Shown: in pieces, positions 1 through 13,100 of the stretch
Layout of the letters: each line of letters begins with the position of its first letter
Numbering within the stretch: the first letter of the stretch is position 1
DNA from: Holothuria scabra
Taxonomy: Eukaryota > Echinodermata > Holothuroidea > Aspidochirotida > Holothuriidae
NCBI GenBank assembly: GCA_037179385.1
Contig: CM074187.1
Span: 11,533,450-11,597,449 of the forward strand
DNA length: 64,000 bases
Reading direction: 5' to 3'
Translations under genes and position numbers: made by a program
The notes under the pieces: model-generated
Seen by the model: the letters and a program-made list of their open reading frames with translations, nothing else
Database searches by the model: none
What the model was told of the DNA's origin: nothing

Positions 1-106
1 AAGAAGCATATGTCATTTGTAACTTGTACATTAAATTATACTTTTATTTACATTTTTTTGTTTTATTTTTTTTTTCCCTCCATTTTGACATTTACTGGAA
101 CATCAG

Positions 107-118
107 CCATAATAGAGG
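107..118 (+). other. candidate 12-nt microexon of the plus-strand gene
   Basis: A CAG at 104-106 ends a roughly 100-nt T/C-rich tract with almost no other AG. Twelve bases later there is a strong donor, GTAAGT at 119-124. Skipping or including these 12 nt keeps the phase: it would enter and leave in phase 1, which is exactly what the next exon at 1167 needs. If real it would encode about Ile-Ile-Glu. The long AG-free tract is the main support. The alternative is chance, with the true preceding exon lying outside the window. Confidence 0.2.
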
Positions 119-450
119 GTAAGTTACATACTGATAATTTTAATTCATATCAGCTTAAAACAGCTTTTTAATTTTCTCCAGGGAATAAAAAAGAAAATTT
201 TTTAATTGTCTAAAAAGCAAAGCCAAGTTGCAATAATTGAGGAGTGATAATCTTCTTTTAGTGATTTTTATAGAGGTATTCAGTACATTCCTGAAGTCTG
301 CTTACTTTTAGGCTAATTTTTTTTTTTTGGAGTGTGTCCCTTTTTTTTGCAATCCTTTCATTAAGACATTTAATTTTATTACAAGATTCAATTTGGCTGC
401 TAGGCATATGTCATACCATGCTTTAATATACCATGACTTGTCAAAAGTTA

Positions 451-747
451 CTTTACCTTACCTTACCTATCCTCTTCGTGCCGAGTGACACATAAGGCCT
501 TCACGCTCTTACTCCAAGAAATTCTGTCCCTTTCCTGAAACCTTGCTTCATCCCAAGTTCTCCACCCAAACTCTTTTCTTTCAATTTCTACTGTTCTTCT
601 CCATGTCGTTTTAGGTCTTCCAACTCTCCTTCTTCCTATAGGTTTCCATGTCATTGCAGTCATACAGTAGCTTTCATTATCTTTTCTCAATAAGTGACCC
701 AACCAGTTCCATCTTCTTCTTTTCACTTCTAGGCTGATTTTTTTCAC
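451..747 (-). mobile_element. LINE fragment: C-terminal tail of an endonuclease-reverse transcriptase
   Basis: Read on the minus strand from 747, an open frame of 94 codons carries motifs in the order typical of the extreme C terminus of RTE-like non-LTR retrotransposon proteins: a W-x-W-x-GHLLR segment, GRPKTTWRR, and a final ALCVTRHEEDR before the stop at 463-465. Just beyond the stop (451-469) lies a short GGTAA tandem tail, as expected for a LINE 3' end. No RT or endonuclease core is present, so this is a 5'-truncated dead copy. It lies upstream of the first recognised exon of the plus-strand gene and is antisense to it. The clade call is from memory and could be wrong. Confidence 0.75.
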
Positions 748-1166
748 TTGAGTTATGTCGTTTAGCTCATCACCAGAGATGACATTTGGCCAAAAGTTAC
801 ACCAGTTTTATTTTAGGCAGGATGACATAAGTAACAGTTTTATGATCATATAATTGTTTTCTCTTTTTATTCAAAAAGTAGAACAAGTAGATGAGGAGAC
901 TTCTTTCCTTTGTTTTCTTGGGCTGCTGCAGGTCACCTACAGAACTTCTACTTAACAGATATGACCTATTCTAGGTGTTCACTTTGTAGGTGTTCAATTT
1001 GTAGAGGATGTCAAATGCACAAAGGGAAGGCATTCTTTTGTTTTAGATGAAGAGTATTTTAATATTTAATTGGATTCTATTTGGGAAATGCTCTTAGGAA
1101 AGGTATCTTCCCTTCCATATGGTAAAAGTCAAGCCCAACAAACTGACAATTTTTTCACATTTTCAG

Positions 1167-4100
1167 CTTATGCAGATAGCGAGGAAGCATATGAACCATA
1201 CCCTGGTTCTCACCTCTGCCTGAAGTTTATTGTTTCAGTGGGCAAGATGATAACTGGTGAAATATTAAGCGAGCATTTAGGGGTCACACATCAAGAACAA
1301 ACTACAGACTCAGAATATGTACCATCAGCAGTGGAGGTATGAAGACTTTATTACTTACTACAGCAAAATAAATCATTATAGCTGTGCAACTCTTCTAAAA
1401 ATACCATATTTCCTATTTCAAATGATGTGAAACATGTCCTCAGTGAGTGCATCTTACATTACTATTTATTATTCATTAAGTAATTGACAGCTTGGTCTTT
1501 CTAGTAATCCTGTGTTTTGAGCAAAGTTTTTCCATGAATTTATCTGGCAGTGTCAAACTGAAGACTTAAAAAATGGAACCTACTGCCATTGTGGTTCTTG
1601 CTCAGCATAAGCAATGGAGTAGGGAAAACAAGCTCGTGAGCCATAACTGGAAAAAAGGTTGTGGCTGGGCCGACTTAACCAGTTGGTTAAAAACAGAGCT
1701 GTAAAACCTCATTTGACTAGCTAACTTGTTCAACGTTTCTTCTCATCTGTTCTTTTTTTTTTTTTAATCAGAAAACATCAGACAGAACAACACCAGTCAG
1801 TCCTCCAAACTCTGTTCTCCTTGATGCCATGAAACAACAAAAGGCAGAAATGCAGATGGAGGATGCAAAGGAAACAATGGCAGGGCATAGTCCAGGATAT
1901 GAAAGCAGTATTCATGATCTCAGTCCTACTCTGTGGCATGCCTTAGATGTTTGGAGGTGTGTAGATCATCTAGGTGAGGGATTCTCTGATGCCATGAGGG
2001 CTTTAGCTCTTTGTGGAAGTCGTCTGGGAACAGAACATTGGTAAGTTTTTGAAAAGCTTGTACTTTTCTGTTTATTTATTACCTACATGTGGAGAACTTC
2101 TTGTGATACATTTTCTTGGCATAGGGAATTCTAGTGTTTAGTATAGCTGCTTCTAAAGAAAGATGATTAGATCTCTCTTGTTTTAATTTGGTGTCTGCTT
2201 GTCTTCTTGTTTTTTGTTTGATAAGGCATAAAAATTTAAGTCGTCAGCTGTCAGTGGGACTTGGTCCAGATTTCAAAGGGCTTGAGTTATTGCCAAAAAA
2301 AAAAAAAAAAAAGGAAAAGAAAAACCTGTAAGAAAGCCCTAGAATCAGATTTTGAACCAAAACAGAATTAAACTGAAAGCACAGTTGAGCAACATGAGCT
2401 ATCTTCTTTTTGATTCCTTGCCATAGGCAGGCAAGGAATCTATGCGATGGTGATGTCGTGTGTATGTGTGTGTGTGTGTGTGTGTGCGTATGTGACGCTT
2501 TGGCTTGTAAACACGATATCTCAAGAAGGGTAACTCCGAGGGATCTCATACTTGGCATGTAGATTGCCCATATTGAGTAGATGATCCCTATTGTTTTTGG
2601 TGGACGTCAAAGGTCATTTGGGGTCACGAGAGGTCAAAAGGTCAAAACTTCGTAAACACAATATCTGGAGAACGGTACATGTGACTATGCTCATATTTAG
2701 TGTGTGGGTTGGTCATATTGAGTAGATGATCCCTATCGATTTTTTTGGAGGTCAAAGGTCATTTGGGGTCACGAGAGGTCAATAGGTAAATTCCTTAGAA
2801 ATTGCTTGTAAACACGGTATCTCAAGAAGGGTAAGTGTGACTAATCTCATATTTGGTGTGTGCATTGGCCATATTGAGTAGATGATCCCTATTGTTTTTG
2901 GTGGAGATCAAAGGTCATTTGGGGTCACGAGAGGTCAAAAGGTCAAATCTTCGTAAACACGATATCTCGAGAACGGTACATGTGACTATGCTCATATTTG
3001 GTGTGTGGGCTGTTCATATCGAGTAGATGATCCCTATCGATTTTTGTGGAGGTCAAAGGTCATTTGGGGTCACGAGTGATCAATAGGTAAATTCCTTAGA
3101 AATTGCTTGTAAACACGGTATCTCAATTAGGGTAAGTGTGACTAATCTCATATTTGGTGTGTGCATTGGCCATATTGAGTAGATGATCCCTATTGTTTTT
3201 GGTGGAGATCAAAGGTCATTTGGGGTCTCGAGAGGTCAAAAGATCAAAACTTCGTAAACACGATATCTCTAGAACGGTACATGTGACTACGCTCATATTT
3301 GGTGTGTGGGTTGGTCATATTGAGTAGATGATCTCTATTGTTTTTGATGGAGGTCAAAGGTCATTTGGGGTCATGAGAGGTCAAAAGGTTAAAACTTTGT
3401 AAACACGATATCTCAAGAACGGTACATGTGACTGTGCTCATATTTGGTGAGTGGATTGGTTATATTGAGTGGATGATCCCTATTGATTTTCTGAAAGGTC
3501 AAAGTTCATTTGGAGTCAGCATGTTCAAAGCCTGACAAGCTTTCCTGCACAGTCTTTCAAGAAAGGTCACTTGTAGGGTCCTGTAATGGTTACCGGTCAT
3601 TTCGCCCCCTTGCCAGTTCGCCCCCAACCAGTTCGCCCCGGTTGTTTCGCCCCCTTTCCAGTTCGCTCCGTAGTGGAAGTCGTTTCGCCCCCAAAGAGGA
3701 GGTCGTTTCGCCCCCAAATACTTACGAGTATGACATCGAATAAACTGACATTTAAATGCAGTTTTGTAGTTGTCATAACAGAAATTTAAAAAAAGTTACG
3801 ACAGTTGGCAAGAATGTGACAAAAACCAAGTCAAGTAAGGGTAGGCGGTGCGTTATCTGACGCACCAACCAGTCATATGTAAGTTGACCTGGTATTCTCT
3901 TGCACGTCCAGAATTAAGTTTCACAAGCAAGTTTAGCTCGATTTTTGTGCCATTTATTGGAAATTATAAATAGAACCAAACAAAACAGTCACAAAATATG
4001 ATGTGAGAACGTTTACACAAAGAAGCACACGAACGATGTAGTAAGGATAACGCAGATAGAAAGCGTAAATCAGTACTATCAATCACAATCAACACAATTA

Positions 4101-7100
4101 ACACTCAACAATTGCACACGAGCGTACGGTAACGTTATTAGTTAGTACAAATGAACAACTTGTTTCACCTTTAAAAATGAACTCAATCTCATTCTGAAAG
4201 AGGATTAAATGAGAAACTTCACTTTGTGGACATCGTTTGTTCTAATTGACTTGTTTTAAAGGGACCTGCTTCAGAAATATAAGGGGGCGAACAGGTATGT
4301 CTTTGGGGGCGAACTGGCAGGTCTTAGGGGGCGAACTGGTTAATGCTTGGGGGCGAACTGGTATTTAGGGCTCGAACTGGTCGGGGGCGAACTGGCAAGG
4401 GGGCGAAACGACCGGCTACCCCTGTAACTTGTCCTGTAGATGGCACATAGTGAATACATGGTCCCAGAAGATTTTGGTGGAGGTCAAATGTCATTTGGGT
4501 TCACAACAGGCAAGGGGGATCTCAGTGTAGGAAGATTGGATGCCTTGCATGTGTACTTTGTGGGCACATTATGGAGCCCTGTTAATTGAAAAACATTGCA
4601 TAGCAATGTCAAGGTGAAAAAAGGCCTTACATTTCAGCGGCAAGGAATCACTAAGCCTTTTGGCTTTCTGGTTCTTCAATGCAGTGTCCCAGAAGTTCAA
4701 TTTCCAGTGATCTGGAGGGGTCCTTTTAGCCACAAAAATTGTTGTTTACTCTGCATTAATGGATGGGAACCCCCCCCCCCCTTAGTCTATGGTGCCACTA
4801 TAACCTGTGGGCCAGCAATGCAATTCACATATGGGTCAAGGATAAAAGTGGTCACTGGCCGCTTGTCTATGTTAAAATGATCTCATTGAATTCACCAGAT
4901 TTGTCTTGTCTGATTTATGTTTTGAAGAGATTTTCAAAAAGATCATTCCTAAGCATTTTTATATCAGTATAGCCTTTTTTTGCCATTCATATGCCATCCA
5001 AGTACTTGCCAAAAATGAAAGTGAAATAATACATTTTTTACATCTTTTATCTCAAGGGTGGATTCAAGCTGTGCTATCAGGGTCATAGGTGAAACTGCAA
5101 AAGGTAATCTACCTGTTCTGAGAATGTTTCAGAATCTAGCCAAGGGAATTATCCCGCAATCTAAAACTGTCCCAATCAATAGTGGTATAACAGCAGATGA
5201 AGCTATGGACGTAGAAGATGACCTAGCATCATTGGAGAGTGGAGAAAGTTCCAAACAATCTGCTGCTAGCCTGGATTCCATGGAGATTAAATTTGAGGAG
5301 ATGATGGGCTTAAGAACCTCAAGCGCTGTTGATGGTGATGAGATCAAGAGACTGGACCCTTCAGTCATTTCACCTGGGAGACAAAAACTCAGTGATACCA
5401 GTTACATGTCTCAGCAGAAATCAGCTAGAAATACTTCAATGTGTGCAAATTTGGACACACCATGGGTAAGTTTGAAAATTTAACAGATGATTGAGGCAAA
5501 CAGTTCTGGAATCATGGAATGCTGAAAATTGTAAAATTTGTTACATATTTTGAAAGATGTGAAATAGTGCCGTCGTTGGGCAGCAACTTGTCACTTAAAA
5601 AATTGTTGCTAATAGGAGAGGAAGGTGACTGCATTGAAAGAGTTAAATAGTATGTCTACATGTATATCAGCTTGTTCTGTAAAATTTTAGGTTGTGGGTC
5701 AGATTCAGGGTCAGATATATTTTATTGGTTGGTGAAAGGCATTTTAAACTTGTATATCTGTCTGTTTGTAGAATTTAATGAAGAATTGAAAATCTGTCTA
5801 GTTGAGCAGTAGCATCTTTTCATTTTGTCACAAAGTCTGGTACAGTTAGCTTACTTTATTAGCTAGTCTATCTAAACATCATCCTTCCACTCTATCGAAA
5901 TTTTCAAAAAGTGAGACTGAAGGGGGAACCTATGCAATCCCTGCAGGGCCTGAATCCCACTTGTTTTTCAAGACAAATTTATGCATTTCAGCCCAAACCA
6001 CTTTTCCATCATAGCTTTCATTAATTTAAGCCATCATCTCCATTTCAGAATGATCGAGCTGCATCTCTAACCAGTGTTAGTGCCATGGGGACAAAACTAT
6101 CCCCAGGGTCCAGCAGTTACCGGACTGTTCCTGACATCAGCAGCTGTGAGAGCCAACTAGACTCAGCTGGGGGTATGAAGAGGTGGTCAGGTAGCCGTCT
6201 CAGTGATGTTCGTGATGTTGAGGATGAAGACAGTGACTTGGTTCCTGGAGATGATAGCTTTGTGGAACCTAGAAATGTTGATGTCACAAAAACTACCATA
6301 TCTGAAAGGTGAATTGGTAATGATTGTTGGAAGTGAATTTAACATTGGATCTCATTTTGATAGAGAAGGGAGGCAGGTGGAGGGTGGGCATCATCTAATC
6401 AAGAAGAGTTAAGACATGAGACAAGAAGGAAGTTTGGTAATTTTGATAGATTAGTTAGATTGTGTTTTTCAGCTCAGTTCCTAACTGATTGGTTAAAGTC
6501 AGACTGACCACTGTAACTCTAACTATGCTTCACTGATTCTGTACCTTTCAAAATTATTAAAGAGGGACCTAAAGGCATTTCTGCCGAAATTCAGGTGATC
6601 GAAGAACAAGCAAGTTGCCCTCCCCTTCTCAAGGAGTTTCAAGAATTGCGTGAAAACAGAAATTAGGAATCTTCTCTTCTAGGTGGTTGAAGGATGCATT
6701 AACAAAAGTATCTTACAGAACCCTTCAACTTTTTTTATTTTACAGTGCAAGTGCAAAAGCTAACAACCCAAACCTTCTGGAGGGAACAGAGCCTAAACTG
6801 AACAGGGAAGTCAGTTTTGATATTGAAATCATCAGCAATAGTCCAAACAATGAGCCAAAACGAAAATCCAGTATGAGAGGTGCATCAAGGACAGGACCAA
6901 TTGGAGCTAACAGGAGTCCCAGCACTAAGTCAGTTGTCATTGATCCAGTTCCAAGCACTACATTTTATTCGGAGGGTTCTGATGGGGCTTCTGACAAGAC
7001 TGATCAGCCTAATATTGATTTACCAACCACAAAAAAGGTGATTATTATACTTTTTGCCAAGAACTGTCTCCATTCCTAGCTCCTGCTAGTTGTGGATCAT

Positions 7101-10100
7101 ACGTTTACATGTTTGGTCATTTTTAATCCATCCAAAATAAATCTGAGTGATTTTTTAATCTCTCAAGTCCATACTTGCTTGAGATTCTTAAACAACTGAC
7201 TGAGCTGTTGGTGTAGTGTATAAATCAAGTGTTAACAATAATGTAAGCAGTACTCCGAACCCAATAATATCCTTTATCCTGGCAGAATTACGAGCATAAT
7301 TTAACTACTGGACTGGATTTTTGTCACATATTTGTATAATATATATCAATTTTTCATGCCTTTTTAGTTTTACTTTTTACTAGTGTTTTTAATGTCTCAA
7401 TAAGATTGGAATTTTCTTGAAATATGACCTACTCCATAGTCAAATGATTAACAGAGCATCTGACTTTCAGCCAGGAGGTTTCAGGCATCAGTTTTCAGAA
7501 AAATTTTATAGTTGTCCTTTGGGCAACCGTTACACTAGTTTTGGTTGTCCAACAGAAAATTTGGTTGTCCAGAACATTTTGCACACAATTATAAAACAGT
7601 CATTGTGTTCATGTATTTTTGGTCTTGAAGAATAAAAAGATAGAATGTTTGAGAGACATAAACACTTCAAGTCTGAAACATGGTATGATGAAAAACGTTG
7701 AAAGAGTTTATCAGTCAGCTGTATGTATACTCCTTCAATCTCAGAGGAAAGTGGTTGTCCATCAGACAACCAACCTTTAACTTCTGGTTGTTGGTATCAA
7801 ATTTTAGCTGTCCCGAACAATCCAACAACCATGAAAATCGAGCCCTGGGTTTGGAGTTTGATTTCTTGCCAGGTCATACCAACGGCTTTAAAAATGGAAC
7901 ATACTGCCATTGTGCTTGTTGCTCAGCATAGGCAATGGAGTAGGGGAGTAGGGAAATCATACCAATTAGCCACAAATTGGTAGCCACCCCTGGCTTTAAC
8001 CAATTGATTAGAAATGAACCATGAAACCTCATGTAACTTACAAATGGGAAGTATGAAACCCTTCTTTGAATTTTGTCCAAAATGTACTGGAACTGTTTGG
8101 GGTGAGCGTATTTGACCTTTAAAGGGCAAGAGCAGTCATCCCAAATTTAAGTAGTGTAGTAGACTGTCCAGTTTCATGATTGGCTGTTGGGAGTCATGTG
8201 ACAATGTTTTTCCTCTTCAAATGTGAAATTTACTTGAAATAACTCCTTGGTTTACCTTGAATATGCAATAGTAAAGTCATAAAAAGTAATGAAAGATACT
8301 TTGAAGAGAATTAAATAAGACGAAAATTGTGTTTTCTAGCTTTTTCTTCAAACTAAGTTCGGGGGGGACTGCTTCCTACCTTTAAAGAAACTTCATGTGA
8401 ACTAGGCTGACAACCCTCATAGAATCAACTATTGTTGATTGTGATGACATTCACAATGTATATAAGAATCTGATCAGTGCTTGTGTTTAGTCACTGTTGG
8501 CAGCCATTAGTGGGGTTCATCAGCCTTAAAAGGTCTTCATTTATTGTCTACATGAATTTCAAACCCTCATATTCATATTCAGTGCAATTGAGGGAATCAA
8601 GATAAAATTCACTGTAGAATCACCCATGATACAGGTAAGAAAGGAAATTGAAAGACTAAAGGTAACAAACCCCAGTTATGTCAGACTTAAATTAGTAGGC
8701 CAACACTTGACTGTCCAGATTCATCCATAGCAAATTGTTCAGTCATTCTTGAGGTGAATTTACTTAAGGAAGATAAGAAAGCCCAACCTCATTTTCCTAT
8801 CTCTGTGTGTCTTGTTTAATTGCATTCCATTAGCTATCTAATTGCAGACAGATGACATTTCACATTCACGCTACTGTATCTGATTTCAACCTTTTTAGAA
8901 GGGTAGTTTATGGAAGGTTTATTTTGCATTACCAACCATGCAATAGAATTGTTCCCCCCTTTTATCAAATGTTATTTCTTTTACAAAGGTTTCAAGTCAT
9001 TATGGCATAGCAACCTGGCCTTGGGAGGTTGCATACATGTATACAGAGATGCTTACAAACATATGCTTGTATGGCAAAACTTCCCACATAAAGAAAATAT
9101 CACTAATTGGGAGCAGAAATGATGTACTTAATGTGACCAGACCCAAGGGAGAACTGATGACTTTTGAAGATGGAAGATTGAGCAAGCTGCATAGTGCAGG
9201 CCTGTTAGACTTGGCAGAAATTACTAAATTTGTTGGAAATGATTCAGGTAAGATGTTGGATAAAGATGTTTGTTGGTATCTGTTTTTTTTTTTTTTTTTT
9301 TCATATGTTTTAAAAATCTGTGCTAAACCAAGTCCTGTATTAAATCAAAACTGTGTCTGATTGGGCACATATGTGAAATATTACAAGTTTGCTATTGGTT
9401 AATAAACTATGTTAGATTCTTTCCTTGTACTTGTACTTGCCTTAAAGCAGTGCATTTCATTTGTTTGTGAAATTCATCAAATTTTCCAGACCATTTAAAG
9501 GGCAAGAGCATCCCCCAAACTTGTTTTTGAAGCAGCACCTAAATCTCTTATTTCTCTTCAAAGTACCTTTCATAATATTTTGAGACTTCAATGTTGCATA
9601 TTCAAGGCCAACCAAGCAGTCCAATTGCACATTTGAGGAGAAAAATTTTGTCACATGACTCTCAAGGGCCAATCATGAAACAGGACAGTTAACTACACAA
9701 CTTGAAAGTTGGGGGACTGCTCTTGCTCTCTAAGGGTTCTTCACATACTAATGACAAATGGTCAAACTTAAACAATTGTTATATTCTACATATAAGTAAA
9801 CATTTTTTTGTGAGTAATTAACTATTCAATTTTTCTCTTAAAATTTGTGACATGGCTCTTTTTCAACTACTTATTCACTAAACCATTACTAGCCAGATAA
9901 AATATCAGATTTTTACCTTCTTTTGCAACTAATTGATGTAAAAAGTTAATTAATTATGCCAGTAACAAGCTTGTCATTTGATAGTACCCATCTTAATTCT
10001 TATTATGAAAATTATCAGTACCAACCTACCATGCCCCTTTACAATCTGTCTCATGAATCTGAAACAGATTTTACATGAGTAATAAATATTGAAAATTAAT

Positions 10101-13100
10101 CTTATATTTCTTACCCTTGTGCCATGCATTTCAGTATTTTAGTTCCATACTAGTAATACTGAAATTAATTACATTCTGCCTATTAAAGTCAGGCTGCTGA
10201 GCTATGTACTGTCCAAAAAGGCTTACTCTTGACATTTGGCATAGAGTTTTGGTGGCAAAAATGTAAAGGGTTCAATAGTGTGAGAAAATTGATAAGAAAC
10301 ACTTTTGGGTGATCAGATTGATTAACAGTAACTCCATTTTGAATATGTGAATTAAAATTAGCGCTTCAAAAAAATCAACTTTATAGATGGATTCTGAGAT
10401 AAAGGAGAATTCTGACTTGCATGTGTTGGAAAGCTAACTTGAAATTGTTTCACTATTGGACTTCTTGTGGTTTGCAGTTCATTTATTTTATCCTTTTCTG
10501 TTCTATAAATTTTAAATTGTATTGAGGTTGTTCACTAACCATTACATTGTCCTCTGCCCAACTTACACTGGGGTCTCTTCTGAACCCTTTTGAACAATGG
10601 TTACTATTGGTAGAGACCTAAAACATTTATTCTTTAACTCTTTTTAAAAGATCATGAAGATGACTGGAGCTGGCGTGTAAGATTTGCAGCAATATCAGGA
10701 CTGGTCAAGATAAGTCGCTCTTGCCAAAGTGACCAGTCATTAGAAGGAATGGGGACCGTGGTCTGGAACATGCTGATGATTCGTCATTCTCAGGAGAGGG
10801 ATGAGAGAGTGATGGAAGCATTTAGAGTGGGGCAGGTTAGTCAAGTGATTGATTGATCATTCTTAGTTTGCAAACATTGACATTGGAAGAGTGCAGCTAT
10901 AATGTAAGTTTTGTTTTACAATAGTGATTCATAACCAGTCTACCAGAGGGCCTTTTGCAAATATAATCTGCCACAGATTCTGCCTCAACCTAGTAGGTAC
11001 AGTTGCACACTCTAACTGGAGTTACGCTGCTGGCATTAGGCTCACTTGCCCAATACTCTGAAAACCTGGATTTCAAGGCATTTTTCAGGGTAATTGCAGA
11101 TAGGGTGCCAGAAGACTCTACTGTATGAAAATATAGCCTATGACTACATAAGGGATATTTGTTCTGTTATCTCAGTAAAGTCAGTCAATAAGCAGAGTGG
11201 TCACTGGTCAGTGGTATATGAGAGCATTATTTACTCTGTTGCTATGTGGAGAGCATCGGACTAGATTTTGTCATGATAGGAATGAGCAATTAGGATAAAG
11301 CAGTGCTTCCAAGTATGTACAACATTCAAATAGATTATCAAGGTGCATGGGTTGTTGGACCTGAGCCTGCAATACTTGGATCACAACCCATGGATATGAC
11401 ACCATTTTCAGTGTTCAGTATTGTATGGTGTCACATGAAATATTACTAGATACTGTACCATCAAATTAAGTTTTAAATGTTTGATATATCATATATGAGA
11501 TGAGTGAGATAATGTTCTGGATGAAGACTTGCACAAAACTTAACCTTTAATTAAATTTCATCAGAAATCTAACTTTAGCCTCCCTTGTTTCCTTAAGGTT
11601 GATGCTCAACTTGAATGTGAAATGCAGAAGACTCTGAAATCACAGTCCCTCAACTTCCGACTTGCAGCAGGTTTGGCATCGAACTATTTGCCCCCTCTCC
11701 AACCACCCATACAACCAGTCAAAAGGAAACAAAGACCAAAAGTAGAACTTCCAAAACCAGCTGAATCACTGAAAAAAGGACCTAATCGACCTTCACTGAG
11801 GTATTGTAAAAAAATTTTATTTCTAGAAGCTCTGGCATGTAGACTTTATAGGTTGATGGGCCCATTTCCCCACCCCTGAAAATTTCAATTTGTTATACCG
11901 TCACTTCTATTCCTCCCGAACTTGTCTCAAGTCCCCCAGTAGTGGACAAAGACCTAGCTAGTTTATTTCCTGATGATACATGCTGGACATTGTAGAAGCC
12001 TCAGAAGGCCTTCACTTCAAACAATCTCTGTACTTTCAGTGTTATATGAGATGCTTTGTATCTTTTAAAGTTTTTTCCTCTGGAGACAATCAAGGAGCAG
12101 TCACCAGTTGATAACTTTGCTTTCCAACAACATCAAATGAAAACTGGGACTTTCAGTACCCATCTTCAAGCATATTTATTGTCTTAAGTATTTCTTACAA
12201 GATCATTATCATGAAATGCAACAATTTTTTCTATGATGAGTGCAGAGATTGTAATAAAATCATACAAAACCAGAAATTTTAAAGGAAGGCACACCATGCA
12301 TAGCTTTGAAATCTTACAAGTCTTTTCTTTGTTTTTACTATGTACCCCTAGCAGTTTGTACCAAAGTTACATGAAATTAATCAAGCAATGATCAGCAATT
12401 GTGGAATCCCTCTACCCTTGAAAAGTTTTTTCAGTGGCAGGGTGCTAATGTGGTTGAAAATAACCTCATTTATAAAGCTTTTAACTCCTTATGCTATTTA
12501 TCCATTTTTTTTTTTAAATTAAATTATTCAATTTTTTTTTTTATGGAAATTTGGCATATAGTTTCTAATTCCAAATTTTTTACATGCTCCAAACACATTT
12601 CCTACATTTGTTGGATTGTAGTTTTGTGTTAGATAAATGGTATTATTTAAATGTCTTCAAGAGACCTAACCTGTCTTTAAAGGACCTATCTGCCTAATGT
12701 ACTGATGAAAACCATTAGAAACTTTCCTCACTTTCCAGTCAGTATGCTTTTAAACTTTTTTATTGAAAATCTTGTTGCTTTTTGGCCTATTAGACCAAGC
12801 CTTTGTCAGAGTCTTCATCTTTTTGGTCTATCCTAGGCATAGGTATGACAAAATGGCTAACAGATATTTGTCACTGCATGTAGCACATACCCTGTTTGAA
12901 CCCAGTCAAACTTGTTTCAAGTAGATCAAATTGAATTTATGTATATCAACTTGAATTCTATTTTAAAATTCAGGGGAATTTGGCAAAATCATGGACAGAG
13001 ATAAACCAAGTTGAAAATATAAATCAGTAAGCTTAATATGTAATGTGTGCAGAATCAAATTAAGTGGAAACAGGTGATCCTTGTTTAAAACATCAACTTT

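Noticed and set aside
3499..3789. Frames across the TTCGCCCC arm on both strands
   Set aside because: They arise from GC-rich motif repeats of foldback element 1 with no homology-like features.
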